A stretch of DNA of 34,143 nucleotides from assembly GCA_945889475.1 (NCBI GenBank), contig CAMDBT010000017.1:1-34143 (forward strand), given 5' to 3'. The stretch is from Bifidobacterium breve. Lineage in GTDB: Bacteria > Actinomycetota > Thermoleophilia > Solirubrobacterales > Solirubrobacteraceae. A program made the translations under genes and the position numbers. Below are positions 7,997 through 15,601 of this stretch, piece by piece; the first letter of the stretch is position 1, and each line of letters starts with the position of its first letter. The notes beneath the pieces are model-generated. The model was not told where the DNA came from. It made no database searches and worked only from the letters and a program-made list of their open reading frames with translations.

Positions 7997-8920
7997 GCTG
8001 CAGGCTGCGCTGCCACGATCGGCAACTTTGCCGTCGGTCAGGACGAACTTCCAGCTGTAGCCGCGCGCGAAAAGGTCGAGCTGGAGCACTCCGTAGCCAC
8101 GGTCGTTGGCGAGGCTTCGGCTACTTGGCGTGACCGATTCGTAGCGCCTTACGCCGCCGGTCCCGACAACGAAGCTCGGCATCCCACTGCTCGACTCTTT
8201 CCCGTCGCTGGTCATCGCTTTGAGACGCTCGTAAGAGTGGTCATGGCCGGCGAAGACAACCTCCGCTGAGGCGGCGTTCAGCTGCGACCAGAAGTGGGCG
8301 AGTTTCGGATGGTTGTGGTGCGGCCCGGAACTAAAACGCGGGTAGTGCCAGATCGCGAGCGTGCAGAACTTGGCGTGGCGGCCGAGGTCGTTCGCCAGCC
8401 ACTTCGCCTGCGCTGAACCGGCCTCGCAGCCGCCAATCTGGTCGCAGTTTGAATTCAGCCCGATCACCCGCCAACCGCCGATCGTTGTCGCGTGCCAGCC
8501 GCGCCCGCGCTTGCCGGCGGCGGCGCCAAAGTAGTCGAAGTAGCCTGCCGCGCTGCGCGTCTTGTACTCGTGGTTGCCGGGAACTGGAAAAGTGATCGGC
8601 TTCAGCTTGCCCCACGACTTGGCGTACGACTTCTTGTACAGCGCCAGCGCGCTGTCGGGATATTGGGTGTCACCGATCACGAGCACGCGGTCGGGTTTCA
8701 TCTTCGCCGCCACCGCGTAGGTAGCGCGCTGATGGCAGCGGTCACCGATTGGGTTTGGCGAGGCGCAGGCGATATCGCCGACGACAGCAAGCCGGGCGGT
8801 GTGGCTCCCAAGCGACGGCTCAACTGTGGCCGAAGTCGCGTTGCCTGCATCGGCGCCGCCGCAGCCGCCGAGCAGCGCCAGCAGCATCGTCGCCGCAGCG
8901 AGCCGCGCGATCGCTCGCAT
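7994..8920 (-). CDS. Metallophosphoesterase, predicted lipoprotein (tandem copy 2)
   Basis: This is a calcineurin-like phosphoesterase predicted to act at the outer face of the membrane. The N-terminus (RAIARLAAATMLLALLGGC) is a lipoprotein signal with lipobox LGGC, the lipidated residue being Cys20. The phosphoesterase motifs are GDIA (48-51), IGDTQY, PGNHEY, WHYPRFSSGPH and GHDHSYER, supplying the Asp/Asn/His ligands of the two-metal centre. The start is ATG 8920, which overlaps the upstream paralogue's stop as TGATG, so translation is probably coupled. A longer frame from 8980 has no signal peptide at its start and runs into the paralogue. It is clearly a paralogue of the upstream gene throughout its length. 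The substrate is unknown. Confidence 0.88.
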   Translation of the reverse strand: MRAIARLAAATMLLALLGGCGGADAGNATSATVEPSLGSHTARLAVVGDIACASPNPIGDRCHQRATYAVAAKMKPDRVLVIGDTQYPDSALALYKKSYAKSWGKLKPITFPVPGNHEYKTRSAAGYFDYFGAAAGKRGRGWHATTIGGWRVIGLNSNCDQIGGCEAGSAQAKWLANDLGRHAKFCTLAIWHYPRFSSGPHHNHPKLAHFWSQLNAASAEVVFAGHDHSYERLKAMTSDGKESSSGMPSFVVGTGGVRRYESVTPSSRSLANDRGYGVLQLDLFARGYSWKFVLTDGKVADRGSAACS

Positions 8921-9822
8921 CACCGGCAATATGCCGTGCCGCTGTCGGTCGAACCGCCGCTGGTGCGGTAGTAGCGCCACTTGTAGCCCTTCGAGTAGAG
9001 GTCGAGCTTGAGGACGCCGAAGCTTAGGCTGTAGCCGGTGCTGCTCGGGCGCGAGTGCGCGATCGGGTAGATCGACTTTCCGCCGCCGCCGACAACCCAG
9101 CTCGGCATCGCGTCGCTGCCGCCGCTGGTGCCGTCGCTGTTCATCGGCAGAAAGCGCTCATAAGCGTGGTCGTGGCCGGCGAGCACGAATTCAGCGTCGT
9201 AATCCTGCAGCGTTTGCCAGAGATCGGCCATCTCGGTGTTATCTCCATGGGGGCCGGAAGAGAAGCGGGGGTGATGCCAGAGCGCGAGCGTGCACTTCTT
9301 CGAACGGTTGTTGTACAGATTGCTGCGCAGCCACTTCTCCTGCGGAGAGCCTGTTTGGCAGCCGCCAATCGAGGCACAGTTGGAATTGAGGCCGATCACA
9401 CGCCAGCCGCCGTAGGTCGCCGAATGCCAACCGTGCGTGCGGCTTCCGGCAGCCGAGCCGAAGTAGTCGTAGTATCCGGCCGCCCCAAGCGTCACATATT
9501 CGTGGTTGCCTGGCACGGGGAAGGTCTTGCTCTTGAGCTTGCCCCAGGTCAACCCATACGAAGCTTGGAAATCGGCCAGCGCGCCGCCGTCGTATTGAAT
9601 GTCGCCGAGTACTAGCACGTGGTTCGGCTTCAGCCGTGCGGCAAGCGAGTAGGTAGCCGCTTGCTGGCAGGTTGTCGCCGTCACGACCGCCCCCGGACGG
9701 CAAGCGATGTCGCCGACGGCAACGACCCGTGTCTTGTAACTGCCGAGCGAGGACGCAGCTGCACTGGAGGCGCTGAGTGCGGAAACCAAGCAGATCGCGA
9801 GTGTTGTCGCTAGACGAACCAT
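8920..9822 (-). CDS. Secreted metallophosphoesterase (tandem copy 1)
   Basis: This 300-residue exported calcineurin-like phosphatase is the first of a tandem pair. A Sec signal peptide spans about residues 1-24 (VRLATTLAICLVSALSASSAAAS). Metal-binding motifs are GDIA (Asp38), GDIQY (Asp74), GNHE (Asn106, His107), WHHPRFSSGPH (His183) and GHDH (216-219). Four Cys pairs in loops suit an extracytoplasmic protein. Unlike its neighbour it has no lipobox, so the pair may provide a freely secreted and a membrane-tethered form of one activity. The ATG at 9822 has TAGTGT 16 nt upstream and no clear Shine-Dalgarno. It is related to purple-acid-phosphatase-like proteins, but I cannot name the substrate. 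Confidence 0.88.
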   Translation of the reverse strand: MVRLATTLAICLVSALSASSAAASSLGSYKTRVVAVGDIACRPGAVVTATTCQQAATYSLAARLKPNHVLVLGDIQYDGGALADFQASYGLTWGKLKSKTFPVPGNHEYVTLGAAGYYDYFGSAAGSRTHGWHSATYGGWRVIGLNSNCASIGGCQTGSPQEKWLRSNLYNNRSKKCTLALWHHPRFSSGPHGDNTEMADLWQTLQDYDAEFVLAGHDHAYERFLPMNSDGTSGGSDAMPSWVVGGGGKSIYPIAHSRPSSTGYSLSFGVLKLDLYSKGYKWRYYRTSGGSTDSGTAYCR

Positions 9823-9872
9823 TTTGGTAACTGCTGGAACACTACACCGGCGCTGAAGGTGCGCTGTGGCCG

Positions 9873-10667
9873 TCAGTCGCGCCGCGGCGCTGCCGTGCCG
9901 CCGCGAAGACGCCGCAGCACCGCGTCGCCGGTGCGTTGGCTGACGTTGTGGACTAGCCCGAGTAGGCGCACGGCCGGCGGGAAATAGACGGCGCGGCGGT
10001 CCGCTTCGACCGCTTCAATGATCTTGGCAGCGAGCAGCTCCGGATCTGCCGCGTCGCTGCCGCGATACCAGTCCGGCATGCGGTGGCGCTCATGGGCGTG
10101 GAGCGTGGTCTCGATTTCGCCCGGGTAGACCGTCGTCAGCGAAACGCCGCTGCCGCTCAGCTCGTGGCGCAGCGCTTCGGCGAAGAGCCGCTGCGCCGCC
10201 TTCGTGCCGCCGTAAACCGCGGCCCACGGGAACGAGCGCAGCGCCGCACCGGAGCTGATCACAACGACCTGGCCGCGGGCGCGGTCGAGCATGTAGGGGA
10301 GCCCGTAGTGAACCGTCCGCAGCGTGCCGTGCCAGTTGATCTCGCTCATCTCTAGCGCGTTCTCGAGCGGCTCGTCGCGGAACGGGCCGTAGTGGGTTAT
10401 GCCGGCGTTGGCGACCAGCAGCTCGATTCCCCCGGCCACTTCGGCGAAGCGATCGATCGCCGCTTGGACCGATTCGCTGGAGCGAACGTCGCACTGGTAC
10501 TCGTAGTGCTCGCCGGGCAGCGATGCCGAGAGCGCTTCGAGCTGGTCGAGCGAGCGCGCGGCGAGGCCAACGGTAACGCCGCGCTCAGCCAGCGCCTGCG
10601 CCAAAGCGGCGCCGATCCCACGCGAGGCGCCGGTAATGAACGCCCTTGTCCCAGATCCGATCTCCAT
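9873..10667 (-). CDS. Short-chain dehydrogenase/reductase
   Basis: This classical SDR has the NAD(P) loop TGASRGIG (12-19), NAG (87-89), a catalytic Ser in ISSG (137-140), and Tyr152/Lys156 in VYGGTKAA. The Arg after the Gly-rich Ser and the basic residues near position 38 suggest NADP(H) preference, which is tentative. The C-terminus has an extra stretch (VRLLGLVHNVSQRTGDAVLRRL) typical of SDRs acting near membranes or on lipids. Two starts abut, GTG at 10670 and ATG at 10667. The ATG is preferred because it sits 6 nt after TAGGCT. It is divergent from the DtxR-family regulator with a gap of 37 bases. Substrate unknown. Confidence 0.88.
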   Translation of the reverse strand: MEIGSGTRAFITGASRGIGAALAQALAERGVTVGLAARSLDQLEALSASLPGEHYEYQCDVRSSESVQAAIDRFAEVAGGIELLVANAGITHYGPFRDEPLENALEMSEINWHGTLRTVHYGLPYMLDRARGQVVVISSGAALRSFPWAAVYGGTKAAQRLFAEALRHELSGSGVSLTTVYPGEIETTLHAHERHRMPDWYRGSDAADPELLAAKIIEAVEADRRAVYFPPAVRLLGLVHNVSQRTGDAVLRRLRGGTAAPRRD

Positions 10668-10673
10668 CACGCG

Positions 10674-10679
10674 AGCCTA
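10674..10679 (-). promoter_or_regulatory. Putative leaderless -10 box of the SDR gene
   Basis: Minus-strand TAGGCT is 6 nt upstream of the ATG. It forms part of the left half of the CCTATC-N8-GATAGG dyad. Confidence 0.5.
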
Positions 10680-10695
10680 TCTGCTGCGCGATAGG
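10676..10695. promoter_or_regulatory. Dyad CCTATC-N8-GATAGG between divergent SDR and DtxR-family genes
   Basis: A perfect 6-bp inverted repeat with an 8-base spacer fills most of the 37-base divergent gap. Each half contains a TAGG that also belongs to the putative -10 box of one of the two genes. It may be an operator for the adjacent regulator, or simply two mirror-image -10 elements. It does not match the classical DtxR/IdeR box. Confidence 0.45.
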
Positions 10696-10697
10696 AT
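10692..10697 (+). promoter_or_regulatory. Putative leaderless -10 box of the DtxR-family regulator
   Basis: TAGGAT is exactly 7 nt upstream of the ATG at 10705, and the intervening bases contain no Shine-Dalgarno. Confidence 0.5.
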
Positions 10698-10704
10698 CGA
10701 AGCG

Positions 10705-11421
10705 ATGTCGAAAGCTCAGGCGAGCGAAGCCGAGGAGGAGTACCTGCAGTCGATCTTCTGGCTGCGCGAGGCGGGGCTGCCGATGACCGGCGCCAATGTA
10801 GCCCGCGCGATGCAGCTCTCGCCGCCGACCGTGCACGAAATGATCGGCCGACTCGAGGCCGACGGATACATCGAGCGCGCCGCCGACAAGACGATCTCCT
10901 TCACCGCCAGCGGCGACAAACAGGCACACGAGATCGTCCGCCGCCACCGCCTGATTGAGCGTTTTCTCACCGACGTGCTTGGGATCCCATGGGATGAGGT
11001 CCACGAGGAGGCCGAGCGGCTCGAGCACGCGATGAGCCCGGTGCTCGAAGAGCGAATGATGGCCGCGATCGGCGACGCCACAACCTGCCCGCACGGACAC
11101 CCGATTGAAGGCGGAACGCGCAATCAAGGCGTGCCGCTGGCCGACGTTGAGGTTGGCGCAGCAGTCGAGATCATGCGCTTCGAGAACGAGGCTGAAGACC
11201 TGCTCCAGTACCTCAAGGCGGCAGGCTTGGCGCCAGGGCTCAAAGGCACGCTGGACAGCGCCGACGACGAGGAGGTCGTGATGCTCAGCGAAGCAGGCGA
11301 GCGCTGCCTCGTCACGCGCAGCGTCGCTGAAACGGTCGCCGTGATCGCCGACCCGTCGCCACCACCACGAACCGCGCTGCCTGAGCAGCTCGTGATGTCG
11401 AGCGAACGCTACGGCCGCTAG
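10705..11421 (+). CDS. DtxR/MntR-family metal-dependent transcriptional regulator
   Basis: The 238-residue protein has an N-terminal winged helix (about 10-65, with SPPTVHEMIGRLEADGYI as recognition helix and wing), the DtxR dimerisation/metal domain (about 75-140) and a C-terminal FeoA/SH3-like domain (about 145-220). Ligand positions can be read against DtxR: His81, Glu85 and His100 match the ancillary site, and Glu107/His108 match E105/H106. Cys102 of DtxR is replaced by Glu104, and Met10 by Glu12. Carboxylates at these positions occur in Mn-sensing MntR, so manganese is a plausible effector. I chose ATG 10705 because the longer frame runs into the divergent SDR gene. Its stop codon abuts that of the convergent aminotransferase. 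Confidence 0.9.
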   Translation: MSKAQASEAEEEYLQSIFWLREAGLPMTGANVARAMQLSPPTVHEMIGRLEADGYIERAADKTISFTASGDKQAHEIVRRHRLIERFLTDVLGIPWDEVHEEAERLEHAMSPVLEERMMAAIGDATTCPHGHPIEGGTRNQGVPLADVEVGAAVEIMRFENEAEDLLQYLKAAGLAPGLKGTLDSADDEEVVMLSEAGERCLVTRSVAETVAVIADPSPPPRTALPEQLVMSSERYGR

Positions 11422-12510
11422 TTACAACGAGCGGTAGGCGTCGGCGAGGCGCTCGATGCCTTCGCTGATCTGTTCGGGCGTTACACCTGAGTAGGCGAGC
11501 CGTAGCTGGTTGGTCGCGCCTTCGATTACGAAGTCCTCGCCCTTGACGAAGAGAACGTCGCGCTCACCGGCGGCCCGCTCGAGCGCTGCGACGTCGGTGC
11601 CCTCGGGCAGTTCAACCCACATGAAGTAGCCGCCCTCAGGCGCGTTGTAGCTGGCCTGCGGCAGATGCTCGTCGAGCGCTGCGGTTAGTGCGGCAACGCG
11701 CTCTGCGAGCGCCGCGCTAACTGTCTTGACCGACTCCTTTATCCGTCCCGAAACACAGAATTGGTAAACGATTCCCTGGGCCACCATGTCGGGCGAGATG
11801 TAGGTGTTGGTTGCGGCCACCGTTATCTCCTTGATCAGCGCGGCCGGGCCGACGAGGTAGCCAACGCGGATCCCCGGGCAGACCGTCTTCGAGAACGACG
11901 AGGCGTAAACGACACGGCCACTACTAGGGTCATCGAGCGAGAGCATCGTCGGTAGCCGTTCACCGGTGAAACGGATCTCGATGTAAGGGTCGTCTTCGAA
12001 CAGCAGGAAGTCATATTCGGCCGCCAGCTCCAGCAGCTCTTCGCGCTTGGCTTGGCTGAGCGTGTAGCCGGCCGGGTTTTGGAAGTTGGGGATGATGTGC
12101 GCGAAGCGCGGTCGAAGCCCGCCCTCGAGCTCGGCGCGCAGCGCCGCGGTGTCGATCCCATCGGGCTGCAACGCGATCATCTTCACGTCGGCGCCGCGCT
12201 CGAGCAGGCCAAGCAGCGTACGGTCGTAGGTTGGCCGCTCAACGACGACCGAATCACCGGCCTCGACCAGTGCGTCGAAGAGAAAAGCGTCGGCCTGCAT
12301 CGAGCCGTTGGTGACGATCACCTGGTCGACATCGACGCCGTGGTGGTCGGCGATCCACCTGCGCAGCGGCGCGTAGCCGCCGGCCGTGCCGTAGCCGCTT
12401 ACGCCGCCAGGATCCTCGCTGAACGATTCGGTTGCCGAAGCCTTCAGACCCTCGATGTCGATGATGTCCAGTGAGGGCGCGCCGCGCGCGAACGAGATTG
12501 AGTCAGCCAT
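11422..12510 (-). CDS. PLP-dependent aminotransferase, class I/II (2-aminoadipate aminotransferase/MocR-like)
   Basis: This fold-type I aminotransferase of 362 residues has the PLP Schiff-base Lys208 in SSFSKTVCPGIRVGYL, the substrate/PLP segment NFQNPAGYT (142-150) and the phosphate-binding region TNGSMQA (67-73). FEDDPY (171-176) contains the PLP-pyridine Asp. The pattern is closest to LysN/2-aminoadipate aminotransferases and to the catalytic half of MocR regulators, but there is no helix-turn-helix domain. The ATG at 12510 lies 7 nt downstream of TAGATT; a TTG three codons upstream is the only alternative. It is convergent with the regulator gene, the two stop codons abutting as TAGTTA. 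The amino-acid substrate is not predictable. Confidence 0.9.
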   Translation of the reverse strand: MADSISFARGAPSLDIIDIEGLKASATESFSEDPGGVSGYGTAGGYAPLRRWIADHHGVDVDQVIVTNGSMQADAFLFDALVEAGDSVVVERPTYDRTLLGLLERGADVKMIALQPDGIDTAALRAELEGGLRPRFAHIIPNFQNPAGYTLSQAKREELLELAAEYDFLLFEDDPYIEIRFTGERLPTMLSLDDPSSGRVVYASSFSKTVCPGIRVGYLVGPAALIKEITVAATNTYISPDMVAQGIVYQFCVSGRIKESVKTVSAALAERVAALTAALDEHLPQASYNAPEGGYFMWVELPEGTDVAALERAAGERDVLFVKGEDFVIEGATNQLRLAYSGVTPEQISEGIERLADAYRSL

Positions 12511-12517
12511 GGGCAGC

Positions 12518-12523
12518 AATCTA
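12518..12523 (-). promoter_or_regulatory. Putative leaderless -10 box of the aminotransferase
   Basis: Minus-strand TAGATT lies 7 nt upstream of the ATG, with no Shine-Dalgarno between. Confidence 0.5.
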
Positions 12524-12553
12524 CGCTAGCGGAAGCATCTCGGCGCTCCAGCC

Positions 12554-13486
12554 TCAGCGGCCGCGCACCGCGGCCTCAATCGGCACGGCGCCGCTGAGCG
12601 CCTTGCGAAGCGTTGCCTCGGTCTCGATCACCGCGGCGTCCGACGCGCTGCCTGGGCGTGCCAGCAGGGCGATCCGCAGGCTCAGCGGGTAGGCGCCGGA
12701 GCGCAACGTTGCGGCTGTTGGTGCTACACAGCTGCCGTCGGCGCTGGCGACCTTCGTCAAGCTGAGCCGCTGCGAGGAGTCGAAGTTGCTGCCGGCGGTC
12801 GCAGCGGCGCGGCGCTGGGCGTTGATGCTGGCCGCTCCTGAGGCGGCGCGCGCAGCTGCCTTCGCTGCCGCTGCCCGCCGCGCCTTTAGTACGCGCGCCG
12901 CGCGTTGACGGGTGAGCGCGCGCGCGGGGCGCCGCAGCTGCGCCGCCACCTGACTGACGCGCAGGCAGCGCCTGCCGCCTGCCCGCTCGGCAACCGCTGT
13001 CGCCGACAGTGTCATCGTCAGCAGTTCCGTCAGCCCGTCGCAGCCGACCGTCTTCGGCGTCGGCTGAATGACGATCAGTGCGGCATCGGCGATCCCTGAA
13101 CAGGCCTCGGCGGCGGCGTCGCCGCGGGCCGCACGGATGCCGGGGAGCTTCGCGATCCCGAGCGCAGACTCGTTGCCGGCAACTCCGCCGCCAAGCGCGA
13201 TCTCTGACGATGTGCCGCCGCGGTTCGGCGTGCTCGCGCCAGCGCGTGCAAGCACGACGATCAGCACAACGATCAGCACTGCGGCGGCGCCGAGCCCAGC
13301 GATCAGAAGGCCGGACGGACGTCGGCGCCCGTCGCCCGCGGCAGTGTCGCTTCCCACATTGCCCGCGGCTGCCGCCTCGGCGCCCGGCCCGGCCGCGCCG
13401 CTGCGCAGGTCAGCTTCGATATCACGCAGCCGCCGCTCCAGCCCAGTGAGGGTGTCGCGTACGTCGCCTGGCTGCTCGTCGCTCAT
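12554..13486 (-). CDS. Single-pass membrane protein with a degenerate PstS-like C-terminal region
   Basis: The 310-residue protein starts with a short acidic heptad-like helix (TLTGLERRLRDIEADL, 12-27) and an Ala/Gly linker. One strong transmembrane helix follows (about 59-81), then an extracytoplasmic region. Residues 253-272 (CVAPTAATLRSGAYPLS followed by LRI) closely resemble the C-terminal signature of phosphate-binding PstS proteins. CDGLTELLTMTL (149-160) followed by RCLRVSQVAAQL resembles the PstS stretch before the hinge. The phosphate-binding N-lobe is absent, and an Ala/Arg-rich helix (190-230) replaces much of the core. I read it as a decayed or repurposed binding protein; no catalytic function is suggested. 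The ATG at 13486 has TAGCGT 10 nt upstream, and the gene follows sucD by 32 bases on the same strand. Confidence 0.72.
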   Translation of the reverse strand: MSDEQPGDVRDTLTGLERRLRDIEADLRSGAAGPGAEAAAAGNVGSDTAAGDGRRRPSGLLIAGLGAAAVLIVVLIVVLARAGASTPNRGGTSSEIALGGGVAGNESALGIAKLPGIRAARGDAAAEACSGIADAALIVIQPTPKTVGCDGLTELLTMTLSATAVAERAGGRRCLRVSQVAAQLRRPARALTRQRAARVLKARRAAAAKAAARAASGAASINAQRRAAATAGSNFDSSQRLSLTKVASADGSCVAPTAATLRSGAYPLSLRIALLARPGSASDAAVIETEATLRKALSGAVPIEAAVRGR

Positions 13487-13496
13487 CGCCCGGCTG

Positions 13497-13502
13497 ACGC
13501 TA
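13497..13502 (-). promoter_or_regulatory. Putative -10 box of the PstS-like membrane protein gene
   Basis: Minus-strand TAGCGT lies 10 nt upstream of the ATG, in the short gap after sucD. Confidence 0.3.
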
Positions 13503-13518
13503 CCTGCTGGCGGGCAAT

Positions 13519-14394
13519 TCAGCCGCCGAGAATCTCGATTGCTATTTCAGCAACCTGCGTCGGTGTGCGACCGACGCGGACGCCTTGGGCCTCCAGTGCC
13601 TCCGCCTTGGCGGCGGCCGTTCCCTTCGAACCGGAGACGATCGCGCCAGCGTGGCCCATCGTCTTGCCTGGCGGCGCGGTGAAGCCCGCGATGTAACCGA
13701 CGACCGGCTTGGTGACGTGCTCGCCGATGTACGCGGCGGCTAGCTCTTCGGCCTCGCCGCCGATCTCGCCGCTCATCACGATCAGTTCTGTCTGGTCGTC
13801 GTTCTCGAACATTTCGAGCACGTCGATGAAGCTGGTGCCTGGGATCGGGTCGCCGCCGAGGCCGACGATCGACGAGTTTCCAAATCCCTTCTGCGCTAGC
13901 TCGTTGCCGATCTGGTAGGTCAGAGTGCCGGAGCGCGACATCACACCGACGTTCCCCTGCTTGAAGAACGAAGCCGGAATAATCCCGACATTGGCCTTTC
14001 CGGGTGAAAGCACGCCAGGGCAGTTCGGCCCGATCAGCCGCACTCCCATCATCCGCTTGATCTGGGTGTAGACGCGCAGCTCATCGTGGGCCGGGATTCC
14101 TTCGGTGATCGCGATGATCGTCTCGATCCCCGCGTCGGCCGCTTCAAGGATTGAGTCGGCGGCAAATGGCGGCGGCACGAAGATCATCGCCGTGTTGGCG
14201 CCGCTCTGCTCGACCGCGTTGTGGAAGGTGTTGAAGACCGGTATCCCTTCAATGTCTTGCCCGCCCTTGCCAGGCGTCACGCCGCTAACCACGTTGGTGC
14301 CGTAGTCGCGATTGTTGAGCGTGTGGAATCGCCCTTCGCTGCCGGTGATCCCGGCCACGCAGAGCCGCGTTTCTGTGCCGACGAGGACGCTCAT
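13519..14394 (-). CDS. sucD: Succinyl-CoA synthetase (ADP-forming) alpha subunit
   Basis: SucD carries the phosphohistidine of succinyl-CoA synthetase, the TCA-cycle enzyme that interconverts succinyl-CoA and succinate with substrate-level phosphorylation. The 291-residue length is normal. The N-terminal CoA-binding Rossmann domain shows GITGSEG (16-22), and the active-site His248 lies in MGHAGAIVSG, near the E. coli position 246. IGPNCPGVLSPGKANVGI is the conserved ligase segment. The ATG overlaps the sucC stop as ATGA, so translation is coupled. Downstream is the PstS-like membrane protein. Assignment is secure. Confidence 0.97.
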   Translation of the reverse strand: MSVLVGTETRLCVAGITGSEGRFHTLNNRDYGTNVVSGVTPGKGGQDIEGIPVFNTFHNAVEQSGANTAMIFVPPPFAADSILEAADAGIETIIAITEGIPAHDELRVYTQIKRMMGVRLIGPNCPGVLSPGKANVGIIPASFFKQGNVGVMSRSGTLTYQIGNELAQKGFGNSSIVGLGGDPIPGTSFIDVLEMFENDDQTELIVMSGEIGGEAEELAAAYIGEHVTKPVVGYIAGFTAPPGKTMGHAGAIVSGSKGTAAAKAEALEAQGVRVGRTPTQVAEIAIEILGG

Positions 14395-15542
14395 AGCGCC
14401 TCTCCTTTGGCCAGCGCGACAACCATCTCGGCCGCCTCGTTCATCGTCGACGCAGTGTGTACGCCGGGGAGCTTGGCTTCGGCGAGTATGCGGCGGCCTT
14501 CAGCGTCGTTGGTGCCGTCGAGGCGCACGACGAACGGCACACTCGGCGGCGCCGTCGCGAAGGCTTCGATCAGCCCGCTCGCTACCTCGTCGCAGCGCGT
14601 GATCCCTCCGAAGATGTTGAAGAGCACCGCTTTGACCTTCTCGTTCGAGCAGATCACCTCCACAGCGCTGGTTATCGCGTCCGCTTTTGAGCCTCCGCCA
14701 GCGTCGAGAAAGTTGGCCGCCTCGCCGCCGTACTGGGCGACGACGTCGAGCGTGCTCATCACCAGCCCGGCGCCGTTGCCAAGGATGCCAATGTTGCCGT
14801 CGAGCTTGACGTAGGTCAGGCCACGGTCGCGAGCCATCTGCTCCTGCGGGTCTTCATCGCTGGGGTCGCGCAGCTGCGCGTTCTCTTCGTGGCGGTAGAG
14901 CGCGCTGGGGTCGAGCGTGACCTTCGCATCGAGCGCACGAACCTTGCGATCGGGCGTGATGATCAAGGGGTTGACCTCAACCAGCAGCGCCTCTTCGGCG
15001 ATGAAGGTCTCGTAGAGAAGCGTGAGGAAATCGCCGATCGGGCGGATTAGGTCGGCTTCAATGCCGGCATCGAACGCGAGCCGACGCGCCTGATAGGGCT
15101 GGAAGCCGAGCAGCGGGTCAACGTGGAGCGTCGCGATCGCCTCCGGGTTTTCGTGCGAAACCTGCTCGATGTCGATCCCGCCTTGTGTTGACAGCATCAC
15201 CAGCGCTGCGCGCGCCGAGCGGTCAAAGACGATCGCCGCGTAGTACTCAGCCTCGATCTCTGAGGCCTCTTCAATCCAAAGCTCGTGGACCGTGAAGCCC
15301 TTGATGTCCATCCCAAGGATCGCTTCGGCGGACTCGCGAGCCTGATCGGCGTTGGCTGCGACTTTTATCCCGCCGGCCTTGCCGCGGCCGCCAATCTTGA
15401 CCTGCGCCTTGACCACGCAGGGGTAGCCAATCTGCTCGGCGGCGGCCACCGCTTCGTCAACGGTTCGCGCCGGAATTCCCGATGGAACGGGGATTTGATG
15501 GCGCGCGAAAAGCTGTTTTCCTTGGTATTCGAGAAGGTCCAT
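14391..15542 (-). CDS. sucC: Succinyl-CoA synthetase (ADP-forming) beta subunit
   Basis: SucC provides the ATP-grasp domain and the succinate/nucleotide sites of succinyl-CoA synthetase. The N-terminus MDLLEYQGKQLFARH is characteristic, followed by the ATP-grasp strand VVKAQVKIGGRGKAGG and EVNPLIITPDRKVRALDAKV with the metal-binding Asn/Asp. Near the C-terminus lie GNGAGLVMSTLD and NIFGGITRCDEVA, the CoA-ligase domain that contacts SucD. I chose ATG 15542 (383 residues), which begins at the conserved MDLLEYQ; a TTG at 15554 is possible. TAGCGT lies 11 nt upstream. The product could also serve the propionyl-CoA route by consuming succinyl-CoA produced by methylmalonyl-CoA mutase. Confidence 0.97.
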   Translation of the reverse strand: MDLLEYQGKQLFARHQIPVPSGIPARTVDEAVAAAEQIGYPCVVKAQVKIGGRGKAGGIKVAANADQARESAEAILGMDIKGFTVHELWIEEASEIEAEYYAAIVFDRSARAALVMLSTQGGIDIEQVSHENPEAIATLHVDPLLGFQPYQARRLAFDAGIEADLIRPIGDFLTLLYETFIAEEALLVEVNPLIITPDRKVRALDAKVTLDPSALYRHEENAQLRDPSDEDPQEQMARDRGLTYVKLDGNIGILGNGAGLVMSTLDVVAQYGGEAANFLDAGGGSKADAITSAVEVICSNEKVKAVLFNIFGGITRCDEVASGLIEAFATAPPSVPFVVRLDGTNDAEGRRILAEAKLPGVHTASTMNEAAEMVVALAKGEAL

Positions 15543-15553
15543 GACGGCTCGCA

Positions 15554-15559
15554 ACGCTA
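15554..15559 (-). promoter_or_regulatory. Putative -10 box of sucCD
   Basis: Minus-strand TAGCGT is 11 nt upstream of the sucC ATG, predicting a leader of only a few bases. It lies in the 59-base divergent gap shared with the dehalogenase gene. Confidence 0.35.
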
Positions 15560-15588
15560 GCGGAGAGCGCCCCTCGCCCGTCGCGACC

Positions 15589-15594
15589 TAGACT
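15589..15594 (+). promoter_or_regulatory. Putative leaderless -10 box of the dehalogenase gene
   Basis: TAGACT lies exactly 7 nt upstream of the ATG at 15602, with no Shine-Dalgarno. Confidence 0.5.
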
Positions 15595-15601
15595 AAGCGC
15601 G

